Assembly (NCBI RefSeq): GCF_000010085.1
Contig: NC_007712.1
Coordinates: 3,348,001 to 3,412,000, forward strand
From: Sodalis glossinidius str. 'morsitans'
GTDB lineage: Bacteria; Pseudomonadota; Gammaproteobacteria; Enterobacterales; Enterobacteriaceae
Direction of reading: 5' to 3'
DNA: 64,000 nt
Part shown: positions 57,344 through 64,000 of the stretch, one piece after another
How the letters are laid out: each line of letters opens with the position of its first letter
How positions within the stretch are numbered: position 1 is the stretch's first letter
Made by a program: the position numbers and the translations under genes
The notes under the pieces: model-generated
Told to the model about the DNA's origin: nothing
The model's input: the letters and a program-made list of their open reading frames with translations, nothing else
The model's database searches: none

Positions 57344-60242
57344 CGCTTTCGTTTTCCTTAGGTTGCACCGGCAGCGCCTGCTGCAGCACTGAGGCATCGG
57401 GGAACGGGTTCCAGCCGACGGGGTGAGCATAATCGGCTGGATCGTTGCCCGAGCCGACGCCGGAAATTTCGGACAGCAAAACCAGCCCCTGCTGCTTGAT
57501 AACCGCCTGTTGGTAATATTCGCTCAGCTGCGATTGCGTCAGCGTCCGCAAACGGGCAATAAGGCGATCGCGCGTGTCAAAGCGCATATTATCGCGATCC
57601 AGATCGCCGGTATAGAGATCGACCTCTTCGCCCAGCGTCTGGGGTTTTTGCTGCAGCTGGACTATGACGCCCTGCTTGTACTGCTCGAAATCCGCCAGGT
57701 CCAGGGCGTCCAGTCGCTTGCCGGTCTGCGCGAAGAATGCCTGATAGCGCTGGTAAAGATACGCCGGCTGATAGCGGCCACTTTGCAGCACAAATCCGAC
57801 GCCGGCCCGATCGCCGACAAAGATAGGCAGCATAAAGACGGCATAGCCCAATTGCTCTTGTGTACGCAATTGCTTGTAAAACCAGGATTCGGCAATTTGC
57901 GATAGCAGATAACTACACGCCATTCCTTCGATGCGATCATAGCCCAGGGGAACATAGACCGCCGCCAGAGCGGAATCGGTGCTGTCAAGCCGCTTCTGGA
58001 TAATCGCCCAAAGCGGTGTGGCGACGGTGGCCTTGTCGGCACGCCGCCAGTCCGTGCCGGTCAGCCCCAGGCGTGTTTTCAACCCGCGTGAGAACGTTTC
58101 AGCTTGCTCGGAGGTCAGATTGCCGATCACCAGCACGTCGAGGGCGGTGGGTTTTATAAGCGTGGCGCGATAGTCCATCACCTCCTGCAGCGTGATGCCG
58201 TCGATTAGCGCCCGCCGCGCATCCCGCTCTATATAAGGAATATTGGACAGAACCTTGGCCGGGATAATCGCCTGAGAGTAGGCTTTACCTTTATCCGTAC
58301 CGTCCAGCTGCTGACGGAACCAGGTCTTGGCCTGCTGCAGCTGCTGCGCGGTCGGCGATATCGCCAGATAGCGGTCCAGCAGCGCATTCACCAGCGGCAC
58401 CAGTCGCTGGGTATAGCCGCTTGCCTTGATAGTCAGACCATCGTTGGCGTAGGAGGAAAAGCTGATACCGCCCACAAAGGCCTGATTGCTCAACTCCGCC
58501 AGTTCGAGATTGGAAAGATAGTCGTTTAGTGAATAGAGCACCTGGTTGCGCGCGCTGCTCATGGCAGCAGCATTGCGAAAGTTCAGCGTGATATCCGCGC
58601 GCGGCTCGTAGGCGAACGCGCGGCTTGGCATATAGTGCAGCCGAAGCCCAGGCTCATCGATCAGGGTTTCGGGGTGTTCTGGATGATGCGTAGGGTGGAT
58701 CAGGCTGAAATCGTTGGCGATATAAGGATTAAGCGCCGGTAGCGCAAGCACAATCGAGCGCTGTAAACGCTGCCAAAGGGCGATCTGCGTTGGCGTCAGT
58801 TTACTGACCTGATAAGGGGCATCGACAAAGTAAGCGGTTTTGTCGTGCGGTGCGTCCGGGCTGATGAACCAGACGCGGGCGTGCTGCAGCGTCATGGAGT
58901 CAAGGCGCGCCCTAATGGCGGCGGGATCGTAGCGGTCTGCCAGATAAGAGGCATCCAGTACATGTTGCACCGGCACCCGCAGCATCGAATCCACCAGCCA
59001 TTCGATATAGTCCATGTTGCGGGTCATCACCGGGAAACGGAAATCCTGATCCAATACATGGGCAATCTCGTCAAAATAGTGGCGCTGGATCCCCTGATGC
59101 CGCAGTAGTGACAAATAAGCGAAGATAGCCGCCACCACCCGGTCTCGCTGCGCATACCCTTTGTCGGAAAGGGAGGCGGCGATGGCGAAAACACCGCCGT
59201 TGCGATTGACCATCGGATCGGCGCCGGCGTCGATGGCGTCCGCCAGCCCTTCCTTCTGCAGCCAGTCCGCCAGCGTGCCAGGGCTGCGGTTACCAATGAG
59301 GTAGCTGATGTAGGTGTCCGTTTTGCTGCGAAACGCGGCGCTATTGTTGGCGATGGGGAACTCGATGCGCAGCATCTTACGCGGTTGCACCGGTTGGTAG
59401 TGAATCACAATACCGGTTTGCGCGGCGGTGACCGCCGGCACGGTTATCGGGGGCACCGACGCGTGATGATTAGCGATACGGCCAAAGGTGGCGGCTGCCA
59501 CCTTTGCCATTTCAGGCAGCGGCTGATTGCTGTAGATGACCGCGACCATCAGGTTGGCGGAGTAATAGCGTTGGTAAAAGTGTTTCATCGCGTCGTGCAG
59601 TTGGCTGTCGGGCTTATCGCTCAAGGTCTCGAGATTGCCGCCCGAGAAGCGCGAGCCCGGGTGGGCCGGATTCATGGTTTCAGAGCGGATTTGCGCCATG
59701 CGCAGGCCGTCGCTGGCGCGCGCCATTCTGAGCTCGGCGTCCACCGCATGACGCTCTTTATCGGCATAAACCGGATCCAGCCGTGGCGCAGCGATGGCGT
59801 CCGCCAAGCGGTCGATGGCCGGCTGCAGCGCGTCATTCTCCACCTCCAGGTAAAAGGCGGTCCGGTAGGAGGCCGTGCTGGCGTTATGATCGCCGCCGTG
59901 CTTTTTCAGGAATTCAGACAGATTTTCCGGCTCCGGATAATGGCGCGACCCCATCAGGACCATGTGCTCCAGATAATGGGCCAGCCCAAGCTGATTGTGC
60001 GGATTCTCCAGCGACCCCACCGGCACGGCCACCGCCGCAAGCGATTTGACCGCCTCCTTATCACTCACCAGCAGTACCGTCATACCGTTATCCAGCAGAA
60101 TGGCCTGATACTGCCTGGGATCCTGACTGCTTTTGTGGATGACTTTCCTCACCGGCTGCCATCCGCTTTGCGCCCATCCCGGCGCGGTTGCGCTCATAAA
60201 CACCAGAGCGAAACACAACAACCCGTTAACCAGTCTCAACAT
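57321..60242 (-). CDS. ptrA: Pitrilysin (protease III)
   Basis: Periplasmic M16 zinc protease degrading small peptides. 973 residues from MLRLVNGLLCFALVFMSATA, with a Sec signal cleaved after GWAQ. The inverted zinc motif HYLEHMVLMGS (HxxEH) is near residue 88. The frame is open to 60320, but GGAGAGAGGA and the signal peptide favour 60242. Lies between recC and recB, as in E. coli. Complete. Confidence 0.94.
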   Translation of the reverse strand: MLRLVNGLLCFALVFMSATAPGWAQSGWQPVRKVIHKSSQDPRQYQAILLDNGMTVLLVSDKEAVKSLAAVAVPVGSLENPHNQLGLAHYLEHMVLMGSRHYPEPENLSEFLKKHGGDHNASTASYRTAFYLEVENDALQPAIDRLADAIAAPRLDPVYADKERHAVDAELRMARASDGLRMAQIRSETMNPAHPGSRFSGGNLETLSDKPDSQLHDAMKHFYQRYYSANLMVAVIYSNQPLPEMAKVAAATFGRIANHHASVPPITVPAVTAAQTGIVIHYQPVQPRKMLRIEFPIANNSAAFRSKTDTYISYLIGNRSPGTLADWLQKEGLADAIDAGADPMVNRNGGVFAIAASLSDKGYAQRDRVVAAIFAYLSLLRHQGIQRHYFDEIAHVLDQDFRFPVMTRNMDYIEWLVDSMLRVPVQHVLDASYLADRYDPAAIRARLDSMTLQHARVWFISPDAPHDKTAYFVDAPYQVSKLTPTQIALWQRLQRSIVLALPALNPYIANDFSLIHPTHHPEHPETLIDEPGLRLHYMPSRAFAYEPRADITLNFRNAAAMSSARNQVLYSLNDYLSNLELAELSNQAFVGGISFSSYANDGLTIKASGYTQRLVPLVNALLDRYLAISPTAQQLQQAKTWFRQQLDGTDKGKAYSQAIIPAKVLSNIPYIERDARRALIDGITLQEVMDYRATLIKPTALDVLVIGNLTSEQAETFSRGLKTRLGLTGTDWRRADKATVATPLWAIIQKRLDSTDSALAAVYVPLGYDRIEGMACSYLLSQIAESWFYKQLRTQEQLGYAVFMLPIFVGDRAGVGFVLQSGRYQPAYLYQRYQAFFAQTGKRLDALDLADFEQYKQGVIVQLQQKPQTLGEEVDLYTGDLDRDNMRFDTRDRLIARLRTLTQSQLSEYYQQAVIKQQGLVLLSEISGVGSGNDPADYAHPVGWNPFPDASVLQQALPVQPKENESVEDRREP

Positions 60243-60370
60243 TCCTCTCTCCGATACCTGCTTTCCGGGCCCGTTCCTGGCTACACTTTTTTCTAGGGTA
60301 ACACTCGCGTGTACAATCAAACGTTACGGCGCGTAAATCCGTTGCCGGCGGCGGCCGCTGCAAGCCTGCC

Positions 60371-63300
60371 TCAGGCTTTCTTTTCGCGTTTCGCAGGCTC
60401 AGTCTGCGCCAGATTAAACATAAAGAGTGGCAGCAAATACCGTTCGGCGGCCGAGATAATCGCCTCAATATGTTGTTGATCCAGCTGGCGCATTAACCGT
60501 TGCATATAAGGATCCTCACCTTCGCTGGGGACGTTCCCCTGCCAGGCCTGGATAAGCTTATCACGCGCCTGCTGCTGCCGACTCTCGTCCCGATCGATGC
60601 GCTGCGTCGCCCGGTCGTAGCAGTGGCTCAGCCATGCTCCCCCTGAGCGCGGCAACAGCAGAAGCGGCGCCGTCATACCCTGATAGTAGCCGGAAACCAG
60701 CGAAAGTAAAAACGCTTTTGCCTGAGCGGCGGGCAGCGGCGCAAAATGCCACTCGCCGCGCATGCCAAACATCCGGCTCTCACCTTCGCCGCCCATAGCG
60801 CAGTACGCCAGATGCTCCAGCCACAGCAACAGGCCGTCCCGGGCCGATAACGCGCCGGGACGCCAACGCAGCAGACCGTTCTTCTGCACGTGGGGCAGCC
60901 AGCCGGAAAGCGTCACGTCCTCCAGCGTCAGATCGACCTCAAGACTGTGCGTTTCCGGCAATCGCCACGTCCGCACCTGCTCAGCGAGCGCCGCCATATC
61001 CTGACATTGTTTGGCCCAGTACAGCTCACCGAAGGCGCCATAGGGCAACAGACCGGCGGCGCGCACCTGGCTAAACAGCCGGTCGGTGCTTTCCCCGTCG
61101 ATAAGCGCGTTCACCAATCTGTCATTAAGCTGATAGCGGGTCAGACCGTCAATGACAAACGGTTCGTCCGCCGCCAGCTCAAGCGACGTCTGGTGGAAAG
61201 ACACAGCCAGTCGCTGCACAAACCAGGCGCGAACCGGGTGGCGATAAAAGCGCAGCAGCTCATCCAGCGCCAGCGCCTCGCAGGGCGGCGCCGTCAGGGG
61301 AGCGACAAAATCCGGCTGTGGCTCGCCGCCGGCGCTGGCGGCCGGCAGCCACTCGTCGGCAAAGCTTTGGTTTTCGCTATCGGGCAGAAAATTTTCCGGT
61401 GCGAAAGGCATGCGGCTATGCCACTGCCAGAGATGTACGCGCACCCGGTCAGCGCTGCTTTCGGCATCGGCGCAGTCGTCGCCGGGCAGGTAAAAACTTT
61501 GGTCGATATAATCGCTCAGCTCGCTCACCAGTACCGACGGATAGCGCAAAGTATTGTCTTGGATGGCGCGGCCGATAAAACTGATATAGAGCCGCTGCTG
61601 CGCGGACATCAACGCCTCCAGGAACAGGTAACGGTCATCATCACGCCGGCTGCGATCGCCGCGTCGGGGCTGCTGCGCCATCAGGTCAAATCCCGCCGGG
61701 GGCAGCGTGCGCGGGTAAACGCCGTCATTCATGCCCAGCAGGCACACCACCCGGAACGGAATAGAGCGCATTGGCATCAGCGTACAGAAGTTGATGGTCC
61801 CGGCCAGGAAACGCTGGCTAACCCGCTCCTGATCCAGGCGCGCGGCCAGTTCATCTTGTAAAAGCGTCACCGGCACCGGTTGGTCATATCCCACCTGCAA
61901 ACCGCACTCCAGCAGCTGCTGCCACTGATTTTCCAGCAGCGCCAGCGCCGCTTCCGCCTCGGCGTCGGGCGTAAAGAAATCCTCACTCATTTCGCGGGCG
62001 CAGCTTAGCCAGGCGTACAGGGACCGGGGTTGGGTAAGCCGGTCACGCCACTGGCGCAGCCGCATCAGGAGTTCCGCCAACTGCCCGACCAGCCCGGCTA
62101 TCAAACCGCTGGATTCGTCGTAGGGCAAAATGCCCTGCCAGTCGCCGCTGTCGCTGTCCATGGCGTAGCCCAGCAGCATGCGCGTAAGCCCAAACTGCCA
62201 GGTATGCTGACCGGTGGCGGGCAGCATCAGTGCACGCAGGGTGTCATCGTCCAATCCCCAGCGGATACCGGATTCCGCTACCCACTGACGCAACAGTTGA
62301 AGTCCCTGCTCGTTGATGGCAAAGCGGGCCGCCAGCGCCGGTACCTCCAGCAGTGCCAGAACCTGCTCGGCTGCAAACCGACTGCGCGGTAGCTCCAGCA
62401 GGCTGAGAAACGCCGGCAGAACTGGATGGAGATGCCGCGCCCGGCGGTCGGAAATGGCGAAAGGCAAATAGCGATCCCCGCCGGTATTACCGAACACCGC
62501 CTGGATTGCCGGCGTATAGCGGTCGATGTCGGCCACCATGACGATGATGTCGCGCGGCCGCAGCGTGGGATCCTCCGCAATCATCGCCAGCAGGCTATCG
62601 TGCAGCACTTCCACTTCCCGCTGAGGGCTATGACAGACATGCAGGCTCAGCGAACGATCGTCTGGCCGCAGCGGACGCTTGCCGCCGCCCTGCTCCGGTA
62701 TCTCGGGACCCATGCCAATCACGGCGTGGTCCTCAAGCATCAGGATGTCACGCTGCAGCAGGCTCAGCAGGTTATCCTCCGCCGGCTCAACGAACGCATC
62801 TACCTCCGCAATACCGTCCATCTGCGCCAGCAGGTAGAGGTTATCGCGCCCTTGTTTGCCCCAGGAGGCGAGCAGAGGATTACCGGTTTGCTGTTCTCCC
62901 AGCTCGTTGAACAGCGCGTCAGCCTGCTCGGGGCGCCGGAACAGCGCCTGCTCGGTCTGCTGCTGATAGTGCCGGCGACGGCGGTGCAGCAACCGCGCGA
63001 GAAAAGCGCGATCTCGGATATCCCCCCAGTAATAGCGGCACGGATTCGTAAACAGCAGGTGAATATCGATATGACGGCCTAGCGCCTGCAGCGCCTGCAA
63101 ATAGGTGGGCGGTAGAGCCGAGATACCACAGATAAATACCCTGTCGGGCAGTCCCGGCGGCCGCGTCTGACTTTCCGTCAGGGTCTGGATAAAACGCTGG
63201 TAAAGATTGGCTCGGTGCCACAGCGGCTCCCCTGCCCGTTCCGTTTCCGCCACCAGTGCCCGCCAAAGCGGGGCCTGCCACCGCTGCGCCTCGCCCATGC

Positions 63301-63769
63301 TGTCAATCAATTCGCCACGCTGCCAGCTCTCCAGCCAGTCGGGGCGGTATACCAGATATTGGTCGAACAGATCGGCTATTCGGGCTGCGAACTGGAAACC
63401 TTTACGCTTGTCCTCATCGTCGCGCAGATAGTCGCCTATCACTGCGAAATCAGGGTGTTGGCACAGGCGAGGCAGCAGTGCCATCAGCCGCCAGGTCATC
63501 GCCGGTTTTGCAAACGCGCTTTCATCAGGAATATCGGGCAAGACGCGGGTAAACATTTGCCAGATAAAGCTGGCGGGCAGCGGAAAATCGATATTAGCCA
63601 CAATGCCGAACTGTGCCGCCAGTTCCATCTGCATCCACTGCGCCATACCGTTGCTTTGCACCAGAATGACTTCCGGCTGGAACGGGTCGCGCAGCGGCCG
63701 CCCTGCGATTAGCGCGGCGGCAAGTGTCTTGAGCAGATCCAGCTGATTGGAATGATAAACGGTAAACAT
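60371..63769 (-). CDS. recC: Exodeoxyribonuclease V subunit RecC
   Basis: Chi-recognising subunit of RecBCD, 1132 residues (1122 in E. coli). MFTVYHSNQLDLLKTLAAAL start; VFICGISALPPTYLQALQAL, HVCHSPQREVEVLHDSLLAM and GMNDGVYPRTLPPAGFDLMA are strongly conserved; degenerate helicase fold. Complete, so all three RecBCD subunits are intact here. Confidence 0.95.
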   Translation of the reverse strand: MFTVYHSNQLDLLKTLAAALIAGRPLRDPFQPEVILVQSNGMAQWMQMELAAQFGIVANIDFPLPASFIWQMFTRVLPDIPDESAFAKPAMTWRLMALLPRLCQHPDFAVIGDYLRDDEDKRKGFQFAARIADLFDQYLVYRPDWLESWQRGELIDSMGEAQRWQAPLWRALVAETERAGEPLWHRANLYQRFIQTLTESQTRPPGLPDRVFICGISALPPTYLQALQALGRHIDIHLLFTNPCRYYWGDIRDRAFLARLLHRRRRHYQQQTEQALFRRPEQADALFNELGEQQTGNPLLASWGKQGRDNLYLLAQMDGIAEVDAFVEPAEDNLLSLLQRDILMLEDHAVIGMGPEIPEQGGGKRPLRPDDRSLSLHVCHSPQREVEVLHDSLLAMIAEDPTLRPRDIIVMVADIDRYTPAIQAVFGNTGGDRYLPFAISDRRARHLHPVLPAFLSLLELPRSRFAAEQVLALLEVPALAARFAINEQGLQLLRQWVAESGIRWGLDDDTLRALMLPATGQHTWQFGLTRMLLGYAMDSDSGDWQGILPYDESSGLIAGLVGQLAELLMRLRQWRDRLTQPRSLYAWLSCAREMSEDFFTPDAEAEAALALLENQWQQLLECGLQVGYDQPVPVTLLQDELAARLDQERVSQRFLAGTINFCTLMPMRSIPFRVVCLLGMNDGVYPRTLPPAGFDLMAQQPRRGDRSRRDDDRYLFLEALMSAQQRLYISFIGRAIQDNTLRYPSVLVSELSDYIDQSFYLPGDDCADAESSADRVRVHLWQWHSRMPFAPENFLPDSENQSFADEWLPAASAGGEPQPDFVAPLTAPPCEALALDELLRFYRHPVRAWFVQRLAVSFHQTSLELAADEPFVIDGLTRYQLNDRLVNALIDGESTDRLFSQVRAAGLLPYGAFGELYWAKQCQDMAALAEQVRTWRLPETHSLEVDLTLEDVTLSGWLPHVQKNGLLRWRPGALSARDGLLLWLEHLAYCAMGGEGESRMFGMRGEWHFAPLPAAQAKAFLLSLVSGYYQGMTAPLLLLPRSGGAWLSHCYDRATQRIDRDESRQQQARDKLIQAWQGNVPSEGEDPYMQRLMRQLDQQHIEAIISAAERYLLPLFMFNLAQTEPAKREKKA

Positions 63770-64000
63770 AAACTCCTCGCCATGCGCGCCTCCCGCTCTA
63801 GGACATATTAACTGCCTGCGCCCACTGTATCGTGATTAGCCCGGAATACAAGTGATCACGTGCGCGTTGTGCCGACTGGACCCTGACAAACCCATCCGCT
63901 TAAGCTGATGCGCTCACCGGTATTCATGATGACCGTGGCGGTAGCGCGCCGGCAGCCTTGGGCACAGGGACGTTCAATCAGGATAATCCGCTAGCCGCTC
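63770..64000 (-). pseudogene. Possible remnant of a pseudopilin-type gene (ppdC position)
   Basis: In E. coli recC is preceded by ppdC-ygdB-ppdB-ppdA. On the minus strand a short frame reads ILIERPCAQGCRRATATVIM and GERISLSGWVCQGPVG to a stop near 63860. Such Cys/Gly-containing C-termini occur in pseudopilins, but the match is weak and the piece runs off the window. Confidence 0.25.

Overview
The window looks like chromosome of a Sodalis-type enterobacterial symbiont, most likely Sodalis glossinidius or a close relative (inference). The gene blocks follow Escherichia coli order: rpsB/map-glnD-dapD-yaeH; yqcA-truC-yqcC-csrB-syd-queF-ppnN-xni; rlmM-ygdD-gcvA-gcvB-ygdI-csdA-csdE-tcdA-mltA-tRNA-fMet-amiC-argA-recD-recB-ptrA-recC. 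Many genes are freshly broken by single indels or in-frame stops but are still easy to read, the pattern of a recently host-restricted genome. No insertion sequence was seen.

Layout. Bases 1-5637 hold translation and nitrogen/lysine housekeeping genes, all intact. Bases 5831-12180 hold the yqcA-xni block with truC and syd broken; the CsrB regulatory RNA lies between yqcC and syd with a distant UvrY-like site. Bases 12203-14937 carry a prepilin peptidase relic and a family 3 glycoside hydrolase. Bases 15201-22737 run from rlmM to mltA and include the GcvB sRNA; ygdI and mltA carry one lesion each. Two initiator tRNA genes follow. Bases 23448-27335 are a decayed peptide-use locus (GntR regulator, AbgB-like amidohydrolase, M28 peptidase). 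Intact amiC and a multiply broken argA come next.

A cryptic lambdoid prophage of about 21.6 kb (30253-51831) is inserted in the 3' end of argA. It is bounded by identical 19-bp att cores, and the displaced argA tail lies at 51813-51880. From the attR side the order is int-xis-KilA-N-Lar-Rha genes-N2-cI2-cro2-N1-cI1-cro1-cII-O-P(DnaB)-ninB/ninE-rusA-Q-antirepressor-contractile-tail baseplate genes-fibre-Rpn nuclease-BRO antirepressor. Terminase, portal, capsid, sheath and most lysis genes are missing. The most unusual part is two tandem immunity regions (N-cI-cro twice), each with its own candidate control sites and N-type antiterminator. Both repressors lack the self-cleaving protease domain. 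Three antirepressor-like genes share one C-terminal domain placed behind different N-terminal domains; all three are broken.

Beyond the prophage, recD-recB-ptrA-recC are complete, so the RecBCD recombination machinery appears intact. The last 230 bases hold at most a decayed trace of a pseudopilin-type gene.
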